Assembly (NCBI RefSeq): GCF_015207705.1
Contig: NZ_JADEWI010000002.1
Span: 124,001-188,000 of the forward strand
DNA: 64,000 nt
Direction of reading: 5' to 3'
Source: Nostoc sp. LEGE 06077
GTDB taxonomy: Bacteria; Cyanobacteriota; Cyanobacteriia; Cyanobacteriales; Nostocaceae
Shown piece by piece: positions 1 through 8,752 of this stretch (position 1 is the first letter of the stretch; the number at the start of each line of letters is the position of its first letter). The notes beneath the pieces are model-generated. The model was not told the origin of the DNA. It worked only from the letters and a program-made list of their open reading frames with translations, and did no database searches. Position numbers and translations under genes: made by a program.

Positions 1-477
1 ATATCCTATTTTTTAGGAATTTTTTTAGCTCATAGTTGCATTGGCTTAGGACAAACTTTACTAGTTTATACTGTTGCTGCTTTTTGGGGCGCTACATTTC
101 AAGGTTCTATTTTTTTAGGATTAATCATTATTTTGATGAGTATTGCGGCTTATGTCGGCTTAGGTTTTATTTTAGGCACACAATTGGCCAGGCGAATTGA
201 AGATGTGAATGCTTTAGTTGCTGCATTTGGTGTACCTTTATTGATTTTAGGCGGGGCATTTTTACCTAGTTCATTATTTCCCAAAAATTTAATTAATATT
301 GCTAAATATGACCCAATTTATCACATGAATGAAGCCTTTGTGGGAGTATCAACTAAGGGTAAACAAATTAATGATATTACACCACATTTTTGGTTTTTAT
401 TTATATTTACGCTAGTAATGATTATTGGTGGATGGTTATCTTATCGCCATATGTTGTTAGTAGAGAGAAGATTATAA
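1..477 (+). CDS. ABC-2 type transporter permease, C-terminal part
   Basis: The frame is open from the first base of the window, so only the last 158 codons are present and the start lies outside. The protein is very hydrophobic, with about four membrane segments, and ends in a short basic tail (RHMLLVERRL). This layout is typical of the C-terminal half of ABC-2 permeases of the DrrB/NatB kind, which form the membrane channel of exporters. A matching ATPase gene lies 1.3 kb downstream on the same strand (1791-2693), separated by a DUF1624 gene, so the two may form one exporter. Substrate unknown. The family call rests on hydrophobicity pattern and context. Confidence 0.7.
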   Translation: MSYFLGIFLAHSCIGLGQTLLVYTVAAFWGATFQGSIFLGLIIILMSIAAYVGLGFILGTQLARRIEDVNALVAAFGVPLLILGGAFLPSSLFPKNLINIAKYDPIYHMNEAFVGVSTKGKQINDITPHFWFLFIFTLVMIIGGWLSYRHMLLVERRL

Positions 478-520
478 ATAGGGGAAAATCATAATTATTT
501 TAACAACCATTGAATAAACT

Positions 521-1717
521 ATGGATTCTTCAATTACAAATTCTAATTCTGATCAGTTGACAAGCAAGCGAATCATCTCAATTGATATGTTGCGTGGGCT
601 AGTAATGGTGCTAATGGTGTTAGATCATGTGCGAATTTTTTTCACTAATGTTCGCTTCCGTCCTACAGACTTAACACAGACAAATATACCTTTATTTTTT
701 ACCCGCTGGGTAACTCATTTGTGCGCTCCCACATTTATATTTTTAGCAGGGGTAGGAGTATATCTTTATTTTGAAAATCGACCTCAAACAAAGCCAGAAT
801 TATCACGCTATCTGATTATTCGAGGACTATGGTTAGTATTTCTAGAATTAACAGTGGTACGTTTTGGCTGGATATTTGAACCTACTTACTCTTTTTCGGC
901 TGCGGGTGTACTTTGGGCAATTGGTTGGTCAATGGTTGTTTTAGCTGCATTAATTAGAATGCCAATTCCTCTGATAGCTACTGTTGGAATTGTGCTGATA
1001 TGTGGACATAATTTATTTGATCATATCCATGCTGAACAATTAGGAAGATGGGGTTGGTTTTGGGTAATACTTCATGAACCCAAAATGCTTATGCCTTTTG
1101 CTAATAAAAATTTGATCATTAGCTATCCCCTGATTCCTTGGATTGGAGTGATGGCAACAGGTTATGCTTTTGGGACTGTACTAAAGCAGGAAAAAAGTTA
1201 TCGGGAGCGATTTTTGCTCAGGTTAGGACTGGGTTTAATTGCTGGTTTTGTAGTTCTCCGCGCTTTAAATATATATGGCGATCCTTCACCTTGGACTGTA
1301 CAGGATAATTTCTCGTTTACCATGCTATCGTTTATTAACTGTCAGAAATATCCGCCTTCATTACTATATTTGTTAATCACACTTGGCATAGCAATGCTCT
1401 TGCTTTACCTGTTTGAAAAGCACAGATTCAGGATTTTTCAACCGCTAGTTTTATTTGGTCAGGTGCCTCTATTTTTTTATATAGTTCATATTTGGTTAAT
1501 CCACTTGATGGCTATTTTGCTGGCTTTACCTAAATATGGGTTAAAGGCAATTATTATGCCCTTTATCGCTTCTTCCCTAATGCCTGCTGATTATGGATAT
1601 GATTTACCAATGCTCTACAATTTTTGGATAATCATGATAGTTCTGCTATATCCTATTTGTAGTTGGTTTAAGGGTTACAAGGCAAAGCATCCTAGCAAGT
1701 GGTTAAAGTACTTGTAA
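521..1717 (+). CDS. DUF1624 / HGSNAT-like multipass membrane protein
   Basis: 398 aa with roughly ten membrane segments. The N-terminal motif DMLRGLVMVLMVLDHVR (about residues 22-38) is the hallmark of the DUF1624 family, related to heparan-alpha-glucosaminide N-acetyltransferase and YeiB-type proteins. These are thought to move acyl groups across or at the inner membrane; the substrate of the bacterial members is mostly unknown. The gene sits between an ABC permease end and an ABC ATPase on the same strand, so it may belong to one transcription unit. A stem GCCTATT/AATAGGC at 1752-1770 lies just after the stop codon but has no T-run. Family assignment is solid, function is inference. Confidence 0.8.
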   Translation: MDSSITNSNSDQLTSKRIISIDMLRGLVMVLMVLDHVRIFFTNVRFRPTDLTQTNIPLFFTRWVTHLCAPTFIFLAGVGVYLYFENRPQTKPELSRYLIIRGLWLVFLELTVVRFGWIFEPTYSFSAAGVLWAIGWSMVVLAALIRMPIPLIATVGIVLICGHNLFDHIHAEQLGRWGWFWVILHEPKMLMPFANKNLIISYPLIPWIGVMATGYAFGTVLKQEKSYRERFLLRLGLGLIAGFVVLRALNIYGDPSPWTVQDNFSFTMLSFINCQKYPPSLLYLLITLGIAMLLLYLFEKHRFRIFQPLVLFGQVPLFFYIVHIWLIHLMAILLALPKYGLKAIIMPFIASSLMPADYGYDLPMLYNFWIIMIVLLYPICSWFKGYKAKHPSKWLKYL

Positions 1718-1790
1718 ATATTTTAATTGTCCATTATTGAAAATTTAATGTGCCTATTAATTAAATAGGCTCAACACATCATAGAAAAAT

Positions 1791-2693
1791 ATGCTGACAA
1801 TTAAAAATCTCAATAAGTCTTACTCTAAAAGACAAGTATTACAAGATTTAAGCTTACATATAGAACCAGGAGAAATTTATGGCTTACTTGGTGCCAATGG
1901 CGCTGGTAAGACAACCACAATTAATATTATCTGCAACTTACTCAAAGCTGATAGTGGTGATGTGACAATTAACCACCAGCCAAGTTCAGATGCAGCCAAA
2001 AAAATTATTGGCATTGCACCACAAGAAAATTTATTGTATAAAACTCTGACTTGCGAAGAGAATTTAAAATTTTTTGCTGATATTTATGGATTAGATAGAA
2101 AAATTCGTCAGCAACAAATAGAAACAACTCTGGCGGCGGTAAATTTATTAGATAGGGCGAAAAGTCCTGTGGAAACTCTCAGCGGTGGAATGCAGCGGCG
2201 GTTAAATATTGCAGTGGCTTTAGTGCATCAACCAAAATTAGTTATTTTAGATGAACCAACTACCGGCTTAGATATTGAATCTCGCTACGAAGTTTGGGAG
2301 TTAATTCGGCAATTGAGCAATCAAGGAATTACCATTTTATTAACAACGCATTTATTAGATGAAGCCGAACGTCTGTGTAACAAAATTGGTATTCTCAAAA
2401 ATGGGCATATTTTGGCTGAAGGTAGTTTAGCTCAGTTACGTAAATTAATTCCAGCCGCAGAAATTTTAGTAGTACAAACTGCACAAAAAGAACAAGCGAT
2501 CGCCCGCGCTCAAGAATATGGTTTTACACCTAAATATTATGGTCATGAGTTGGCTTTTTGGCTGCCAGAACCATTAGAATTAAAAGAAATTATTGCCAGA
2601 TTTGAGGGGCTAAATATTGAGGCGATCGCGCGTCAACCTGTGCGTTTAGAACATATTTATCTAGAGGTCACACAAAATCTTTATTCTGGATGA
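1791..2693 (+). CDS. ABC transporter ATP-binding protein
   Basis: 300 aa cytoplasmic ATPase. Walker A GANGAGKTT at residues 34-42, Q-loop near 78, signature LSGG at 130-133, Walker B with DEPTTGLD at 154-161, and an H-loop TTH follow in the right order. The C-terminal 80 residues form the extension seen in DrrA/NatA/CcmA-type ATPases that pair with ABC-2 permeases, consistent with the permease end at the left edge of the window. Its 3' end overlaps the convergent antiporter gene by 13 bp, so the two transcripts are antisense at their tails. Confidence 0.93.
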   Translation: MLTIKNLNKSYSKRQVLQDLSLHIEPGEIYGLLGANGAGKTTTINIICNLLKADSGDVTINHQPSSDAAKKIIGIAPQENLLYKTLTCEENLKFFADIYGLDRKIRQQQIETTLAAVNLLDRAKSPVETLSGGMQRRLNIAVALVHQPKLVILDEPTTGLDIESRYEVWELIRQLSNQGITILLTTHLLDEAERLCNKIGILKNGHILAEGSLAQLRKLIPAAEILVVQTAQKEQAIARAQEYGFTPKYYGHELAFWLPEPLELKEIIARFEGLNIEAIARQPVRLEHIYLEVTQNLYSG

Positions 2694-4249
2694 TTACTAT
2701 CATGATTTGTTTGCAAAAAAGGTGACAGTTCTTTATTTAACTTCCCTGCACGTACAAACTCAGCGTATGTATCAGCTTCGATAGCCAATAGTTCCCCGCG
2801 TAATTCTTCGGTGGTAAACTCTTGCAAATTTGGGTATTCATCCAGTAATTTGTCAATTGTTTCTTGCAATAAATTGATTTCTCCCGTAATCAAAGTTTTT
2901 TGATATTTATAAAACTCTAGGTTAATTCCTGGGCGCTTTTGTGCTGTCTCTAAATATTCTAGCGATCGCTGGAGAGCAACTTGACGCGCAATTGCTTCCA
3001 TATATTGTTGACGTAATGGTTGCGAACCTAAAAGATGTAATTTTTCTAATAATGTTTGGGTGCTTAAACCTTGCACTAACAATGTAAATAAAACTACTCC
3101 AAATACTGTGGCAATAATTTCTTCTCTTTGCGTAAATATAGCTGGTACACTCAAAGCCAAAGCTATAGAAACAGAGCCACGTAATCCACCCCAAGTCAAT
3201 ACAGCTTGTTCAGCTAAGGGAATTTCGGATTTAGCTAACCAATTGCTAATACTACTTAAAGCATAAATAGATATCGCCCTTGCCAAAGTCATCGCAGCAA
3301 TTGTGAGTGCAATAGTTTTGAGGTTATTTCCTAATACAGCAAAGTGAATCTGATCACCAATTAACAAAAACACAATCGAATTCACAAAAAAAGCTAAAAA
3401 TTCCCAAAACTCAGTCACAATAATGCGTGTACGCGGGTTCATACCAATGCGCGAACCAAAGTTACCTAAAATTAAAGCCGTCGTAACTACACCAATGACT
3501 CCCGAACCACCCAAATGTTCTGTAATTAAATAAGTACTGTAGGCTGAAACTAAGGTGAGTGACTGTTCTACTAATGGTAAATCGAAACGTTGTGTGAGGT
3601 AAGAAATACCAAATCCCGTTAATCCGCCAACGCCGATACCAATACCTACCACCTGAAAAAATTCTAATACAGCAGATTGTAAATCTAATTTGGCAGTGCC
3701 TAAAGGCAAGGCAACTAATAAACCAAAAGCCACAACCGCCATCCCATCATTAAATAAACTTTCCCCTTCCATCAGTGTTGTCAGACGTTTGCTTGCTCCT
3801 AGTTCCCGAAACAAAGCAGTTACTGAAACTGGATCGGTTGCTGATAGACTAGCTCCAATTAAAAGCGCAATATTTAGTTCAATCCCAGCTAATTGATGCA
3901 GACCAAATGCCACCCCAGCAATCGAAATTATTACCCCAATCACTGCATACAAACAAATAGGTAATAAATCCCGCTTTAAGTCTGACCATTTCAAATTCCA
4001 AGCAGCTTCAAATAGTAAAGGTGGCAGGAAAATTACGAGAATCAATGCAGGAGAGAGATTTACCAATCGTACATTTACGAATGCCAACCCTAATCCAACT
4101 ATGACTAGTAGCAGTGTATAAGGAATGCGGCGCAACCAACTAAAAATTTGTGGTAGTGTTGCTACACCTAAAGAGACAGAAAGTACTAACAGAAATTGCT
4201 TAAGTTGTTCTGCAATTACAACTTCACCCGCAGCAGATTCTAATGTCAT
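2681..4249 (-). CDS. Na+/H+ antiporter, CPA1/NhaP type
   Basis: Monovalent cation/proton antiporter of the inner membrane, about twelve membrane segments followed by a soluble C-terminal tail of about 120 residues rich in charged helix. Family signatures visible are LSATDPVSVTALFRELG and EGESLFNDGMAVV, where the Asp residues of the CPA1 transport core sit. I chose the ATG at 4249 (MTLESAAGE). A TTG at 4285 overlapping the MscS stop codon is the alternative and would add 12 residues. It follows the mechanosensitive channel gene on the same strand with almost no gap, so the pair probably acts together in ion and osmotic balance. Confidence 0.9.
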   Translation of the reverse strand: MTLESAAGEVVIAEQLKQFLLVLSVSLGVATLPQIFSWLRRIPYTLLLVIVGLGLAFVNVRLVNLSPALILVIFLPPLLFEAAWNLKWSDLKRDLLPICLYAVIGVIISIAGVAFGLHQLAGIELNIALLIGASLSATDPVSVTALFRELGASKRLTTLMEGESLFNDGMAVVAFGLLVALPLGTAKLDLQSAVLEFFQVVGIGIGVGGLTGFGISYLTQRFDLPLVEQSLTLVSAYSTYLITEHLGGSGVIGVVTTALILGNFGSRIGMNPRTRIIVTEFWEFLAFFVNSIVFLLIGDQIHFAVLGNNLKTIALTIAAMTLARAISIYALSSISNWLAKSEIPLAEQAVLTWGGLRGSVSIALALSVPAIFTQREEIIATVFGVVLFTLLVQGLSTQTLLEKLHLLGSQPLRQQYMEAIARQVALQRSLEYLETAQKRPGINLEFYKYQKTLITGEINLLQETIDKLLDEYPNLQEFTTEELRGELLAIEADTYAEFVRAGKLNKELSPFLQTNHDSNHPE

Positions 4250-4281
4250 AAAAGTATTCCAGTTAAACAGAATATTTACTA

Positions 4282-5274
4282 TCAAATCTTGCCATTATTG
4301 TGATCATTTTTCTGTGTTTGCATTTGGGCAAGCATCTGATATGAATCACTCATAGGGCGAGGTTTGGGTACTTCACCTCTACCAGCAGGCCAGCCTTCTC
4401 GCTGACGAGAGCGATTTCCATCGGTTTCTTCTGTTTGGTCGTGAAATAAAATTTGCTGTGTGGGAAAGGGTAAATCAATGCCGTTGGCGACCAAGGTTTT
4501 CTTAATTGCAGTCAGCACCTTGTCTCGTGAGGTGAGGTCATCTGCACGTCGCGGCGGTTTTATCCACCAGCGAACGCGGATATTGACAGTACTTTCTGCA
4601 AGTTCCATAACGAGAACATCGGGTGCTGGTTCTGGCAATACTTCCGGGACACTATGCAATGCTTGTAGCATTAATTCCTTGGCTCGATCAATATCGTCAC
4701 CGTAGCCAATACCGACATCATACTGGAGTCGCCGATTTTCAAAAGCTGTGTTTACAGTCACTGAATTAGTGAACAATTCTGAATTGGGAATTACAATGCG
4801 GCGACCATCATAAGTTCTAATTGTTGTCGCGCGTGTCTCAATATTTTCTACAGTTCCTTCAAAATCTTTAAAAACTATTTGATCATTAATGCGGAATGGC
4901 TCTGTTAATAAAATTAGAATCCCCGCCAAGAAGTTTTGCAGGATATCTCGAAAAGCAAAACCAATCGCTACACCACTAATCCCCAATAGTTGTACTAAAT
5001 CACCAGCACGGAATGTGGGAATTACAATCGACAAAGCAACAAATAGTCCTAGTAATAGTATCGTACCTTGCGCCAAGCGCCCTAGTACTAATCCTAAGTT
5101 TCTCGCTTGGTGGCGATCGCGTGTCAAGCGTTTCACCAATCTCTTAATTTCTCTAGCAACAAAAAAGAAAATGGCAAATACAATCAATGCCAGCACAATA
5201 TTCGGTAGCAAAACAATCAATCCGTTAATCATTCCCTGGATTTTATTCCAGAGTGCGGATATATCTGCATTCAT
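4282..5274 (-). CDS. MscS-family mechanosensitive ion channel
   Basis: 330 aa. Two or three N-terminal membrane segments (about residues 15-100) lead into the MscS core, where the pore-lining stretch GVAIGFAFRDILQNFLAG and the beta-domain segment VENIETRATTIRTYDGRRI are clear. The family opens under membrane tension and releases solutes. The C-terminal 50 residues are polar and not part of the usual fold. The stop codon overlaps a possible TTG start of the downstream antiporter gene, which suggests co-transcription. Upstream is a 96-bp gap to the DUF389 gene on the same strand. Confidence 0.92.
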   Translation of the reverse strand: MNADISALWNKIQGMINGLIVLLPNIVLALIVFAIFFFVAREIKRLVKRLTRDRHQARNLGLVLGRLAQGTILLLGLFVALSIVIPTFRAGDLVQLLGISGVAIGFAFRDILQNFLAGILILLTEPFRINDQIVFKDFEGTVENIETRATTIRTYDGRRIVIPNSELFTNSVTVNTAFENRRLQYDVGIGYGDDIDRAKELMLQALHSVPEVLPEPAPDVLVMELAESTVNIRVRWWIKPPRRADDLTSRDKVLTAIKKTLVANGIDLPFPTQQILFHDQTEETDGNRSRQREGWPAGRGEVPKPRPMSDSYQMLAQMQTQKNDHNNGKI

Positions 5275-5370
5275 GATAATTGCTTAATGATCAGCATTGC
5301 TGATAATAAGAAAAACTCCTATTATTTAATTCCATCTCTAGTTAGTTTTTGTAGTCTATAAATAGGATGA

Positions 5371-6411
5371 TTAAAATTTTGCAGGATTACTTTTTTTTGG
5401 TTTTTGGTAAGGAGCAATAGAGTTTTCTCGCCTCACTTCTTCAACTTGACTCACTTCAAAAATTAAGGTGAAGGCTTGACCCATTTCCTTTTTAATAAAT
5501 GCTTCTAAAAGACCTACTTGCGTTGATGTTACAGGTTTCTGGGCGCGGACACTTAAGCGAACGTGGGGCGGATTAGTCAGCCAATTAGTATCAGTTTTTA
5601 GTAGTTCTAAACGCTGAAAAGTTACAGTTCGATTCAACAAAGCTCTTTTTAAAGAGTTTTCTAGTTGTGCTTGTCTAAATAATTGAGTGAAGCTGACCGT
5701 TAAAGGTATCAATAAAACCCCCGTCAAAGCTAATGCCCATAACAGCACCTTACGTGCGCGACGAAAAGGCGAATAGCCAGTAACTAAAAATGTCAACATA
5801 CAAGCAAGACTAATACCTAATAAGTTCGTTAAGTAGAGCAAAGTTGCACCTAAACTTAGCGACCAATCAGATTTTGCTAAACCTAAACCAATAACACAAA
5901 TTGGTGGCATTAAGGCAACCGCTATTGCTGTACCTGCGACACTAGCAGAGATTTTTGAATTTACCTTTGCGTAACCACTAATACCACCTGCGGCAACGGC
6001 AATTCCCAAATCCAGTAAGGTGGGTTTAGAACGAGATAAAACTTCACTACCAAAACTAGGTAAATTAACTAGCCAACCTATACTATAAGAAATTAAAAGT
6101 GCTAATAAGGTGCCAACTAAAACTGCAATTGTACCTCGACGAAATAAGTTGACATTTCCTACTAATGCACCAAAAGCTAAAGCTCGAATTGGCAACATTA
6201 AAGGGGCAATAATCATCGCCCCAATAATTACAGCCGTGCTATTTGAGAGTAGCCCAAATGTAGCGATCGCACAAGAACCAACAATTAAAATTAAATATGT
6301 ATTATTAGGCGTAGATTCTTCAAAAAACTCCCCTACAAGCTGTTGGAGTTGCAAAGGTTCAACCCTTTTCTTTTTGAACTCTCGGAAGCGGTTACGAAGA
6401 TTATTAACCAA
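5371..6411 (-). CDS. DUF389 family membrane protein
   Basis: About 346 aa with six or more membrane segments. The motif STAVIIGAMIIAPLMLPI close to the N-terminus is diagnostic of the DUF389 (TIGR00341) family, whose function is unknown; it is often found near ion transporters, as here. A cytoplasmic C-terminal domain of about 110 residues follows the last helix. No ATG fits well; I favour TTG at 6411, which has AGGA 7 bases upstream, over the more distal TTG at 6456. Both starts are non-canonical, so the N-terminus is uncertain. Confidence 0.85.
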   Translation of the reverse strand: MVNNLRNRFREFKKKRVEPLQLQQLVGEFFEESTPNNTYLILIVGSCAIATFGLLSNSTAVIIGAMIIAPLMLPIRALAFGALVGNVNLFRRGTIAVLVGTLLALLISYSIGWLVNLPSFGSEVLSRSKPTLLDLGIAVAAGGISGYAKVNSKISASVAGTAIAVALMPPICVIGLGLAKSDWSLSLGATLLYLTNLLGISLACMLTFLVTGYSPFRRARKVLLWALALTGVLLIPLTVSFTQLFRQAQLENSLKRALLNRTVTFQRLELLKTDTNWLTNPPHVRLSVRAQKPVTSTQVGLLEAFIKKEMGQAFTLIFEVSQVEEVRRENSIAPYQKPKKSNPAKF

Positions 6412-6546
6412 AGTAATTCCTACAATTAAATAATTTTGATAAAAAATTTTAAACAAAATTTTTCATAAACATATCTATCTTAAGATAAAAATTTGCCCTA
6501 CAAAAATTTAGAATAAATTAAAGCAGGTTTTTAGCATTGGTTGATT

Positions 6547-7281
6547 ATGCGGCTAATATTAGTTGAGGATGAAGCAGATTTAGGTGCAGCAATTAAACAA
6601 GTTCTGAGTCATGAGGCGTATGTCGTGGATTGGTTTCTTGATGGGACTCATGCATGGCAATATTTAGAAGCTGGCTCGACTGAGTACACCCTAGGGATTT
6701 TTGATTGGATGCTGCCTGGGGTTTCTGGGTTAGACTTGTGTAAACGATTGCGATCGCGCCAATTAACTTTACCTGTGTTGATGCTAACTGCTAAAGACCG
6801 GATGGAAGAAAAAATTATGGGTCTAGATAGCGGTGCAGATGATTATATAGTTAAACCTTTTGATATGGCAGAACTGTTGGCAAGATTGCGATCTTTGCAA
6901 AGGCGGTCTGCTTACACAGGAATATCAGTTATACCCCAAGTTCAAACCCGCCGTTTACAAATAGGTGGTCTGACACTTAATTACAACACTCATGAACTAA
7001 CTCGCCAGTATCCTAACGGTGAACAGCAAATATTAACTTTAACTATCAAAGAATTTCAATTGTTAGAATATTTTATGCGACATCCTAATCAAATTATCAA
7101 CCGCGATCAGATTATTAATCAACTGTGGGAAATTGGTGCAGCACCAGTCAGCAATGTCGTAGCGGCGCAAATTCGCTTATTGAGACGGAAATTAGGAGAA
7201 GAAGACAGCGAAGCTTTAATAGAAACTATTTATGGTGTGGGCTATCGTCTCAATATTCCGGTAGCAAGAATAGGCAGTTAA
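6547..7281 (+). CDS. OmpR-type response regulator (RppA/NrsR-like)
   Basis: 244 aa. The receiver domain has the acidic pair in VEDEADL, phospho-acceptor Asp about residue 53 (IFDWMLPG), Thr in MLTAKD and Lys in DYIVKPF. It is followed by a winged-helix DNA-binding domain (LTIKEFQLLEYFMRHP ... YGVGYRLN). The start is ATG 6547; a TTG two codons earlier is less likely. The kinase gene begins 5 bases after the stop codon, so the pair is one two-component system. The N-terminus resembles cyanobacterial RppA/NrsR regulators, which respond to redox or metals; that assignment is from remembered family sequence, so no gene symbol is given. Confidence 0.9.
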   Translation: MRLILVEDEADLGAAIKQVLSHEAYVVDWFLDGTHAWQYLEAGSTEYTLGIFDWMLPGVSGLDLCKRLRSRQLTLPVLMLTAKDRMEEKIMGLDSGADDYIVKPFDMAELLARLRSLQRRSAYTGISVIPQVQTRRLQIGGLTLNYNTHELTRQYPNGEQQILTLTIKEFQLLEYFMRHPNQIINRDQIINQLWEIGAAPVSNVVAAQIRLLRRKLGEEDSEALIETIYGVGYRLNIPVARIGS

Positions 7282-7286
7282 TTAAT

Positions 7287-8615
7287 ATGAAACGCAACCC
7301 TATTTTCTCCGAGACTCGATGGAGATTAGCGGCTTGGTATACCCTAGTTATGAGTAGTATTTTAGGGCTATCTGGTTTAGGCGTTTATACAGTAGTTGCC
7401 CATACTTATTATGAAACGATAGACCAAGGATTACAATCAGTAGCCAAGGCCCTCCATAAAAGTATTGAACCTGCTTGGCAACAACCTGGACATTTACAGG
7501 AACTAGCTAAAGAACTTTCCTTAGAATTATGTATAAATCCGACAAACTGTTTGCCTAAAACAACTATTATTCAAAAACCTATAGAAGAGGCAGGTAATCA
7601 GGTTAATTACTATATCCGCTTATTAGATAGTTCAGAAAAAATTTTTGCAAGTACAGGTATACAACTTGATAATTTACAAATTACCTTATCATCGCAACGT
7701 TGGCAAATAGTTACTGATTCTTTTGGTGTTAGATACCGCCAAATCACTTTACCTTTATATACTCAAAATCAAATTTCTGGTTATTTACAAGTAGCACGTA
7801 GCATCACCGATTTGGATCAACATCTTGCTTATTTGAGATTAACTTTGATTTTGGGATTGCCCTTTTCCCTGATATTTGTGGCTTTGTCTAGTTGGTGGTT
7901 AGCAGAAAGAGCAATGCAACCTGTGTATTCTTCCTATCAACAGATGCAACAATTTACTGCTGATGCAGCCCATGAATTTCGCACACCTTTAGCGGCCATG
8001 TACTCTACTATTGAGGCTGCTATTAAGTTGCAGCCAGAACCAAAATCTAATAATGGAACTTTAGATGTTCTCAAGCGCCAAAATCATCGCTTATCACAAT
8101 TAGTTGGCGATTTATTGCTATTAACAAGAATAGATCAAAAACAAATAACTAGCGAATATCAGCCTTGCTGTTTGAATGACTTAATTAGCGATTTAATTGA
8201 GGAGTTAGCATTTTTAGCCGTAGAGAATCAAGTCAATCTCTCTGGGGAAATGCAGGTAACAAAAAAGGTTTATGTTCAAGGAAATGAAGAACAGCTTTAT
8301 CGGTTAATTTCTAACTTAATTATCAATGCAATTCAAGCAACACCTAGTGGGGGAAAAGTAATCATTTTTTTAGAAGATAGTGAGCTTTACGCTCTTATTA
8401 AAATTCAAGATACCGGAATTGGGATTGCGCTTGAACATCAACAGCGAATTTTTGATCGGTTCTATCGAGTAGATCGCGATCGCTCTCGTAGTTCTGGTGG
8501 TTCTGGTTTGGGTTTAGCCATTGCTTTAGCGATCGCCCAAGCACACAAAGGCAATATTCACGTTCAAAGTCAATCTGGTTTGGGTAGTACATTTACAATC
8601 CGGCTCCCTCTATAA
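7287..8615 (+). CDS. Membrane sensor histidine kinase
   Basis: 442 aa from ATG 7287 (MKRNPIFSETRW), 5 bases after the response regulator. Two membrane segments (about residues 14-35 and 178-200) flank a periplasmic sensor region of roughly 140 residues containing two Cys (LCINPTNC), a possible metal or disulfide site. Then come HisKA (phospho-His in AHEFRTPLA), the HATPase N box NLIINAIQAT, G1 DTGIGI and G2 GGSGLGLAI. It partners the OmpR regulator just upstream. The RppB/NrsS family is the nearest match I can name, with moderate certainty. Confidence 0.9.
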   Translation: MKRNPIFSETRWRLAAWYTLVMSSILGLSGLGVYTVVAHTYYETIDQGLQSVAKALHKSIEPAWQQPGHLQELAKELSLELCINPTNCLPKTTIIQKPIEEAGNQVNYYIRLLDSSEKIFASTGIQLDNLQITLSSQRWQIVTDSFGVRYRQITLPLYTQNQISGYLQVARSITDLDQHLAYLRLTLILGLPFSLIFVALSSWWLAERAMQPVYSSYQQMQQFTADAAHEFRTPLAAMYSTIEAAIKLQPEPKSNNGTLDVLKRQNHRLSQLVGDLLLLTRIDQKQITSEYQPCCLNDLISDLIEELAFLAVENQVNLSGEMQVTKKVYVQGNEEQLYRLISNLIINAIQATPSGGKVIIFLEDSELYALIKIQDTGIGIALEHQQRIFDRFYRVDRDRSRSSGGSGLGLAIALAIAQAHKGNIHVQSQSGLGSTFTIRLPL

Positions 8616-8660
8616 CTCTCTCGGCGGGTTGAATGAGCCGTCTTTTACCGAACACGATCT

Positions 8661-8690
8661 AAAAAAAGGTTACGCTAATAGCGTAACCTT
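8661..8690 (-). terminator. Rho-independent terminator of the RTX gene
   Basis: A perfect stem AAGGTTACGCT / AGCGTAACCTT with a 3-base loop at 8666-8690. On the minus strand it is followed directly by a run of T (A7 on the plus strand, 8661-8667). It lies about 65 bases past the RTX stop codon and also separates it from the convergent kinase gene. Confidence 0.85.
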
Positions 8691-8752
8691 GGGTTGCTGA
8701 ACTATTTCAAATTTGCTGAATGACTAGCAAATAATTTATTTCCCAAAATTAT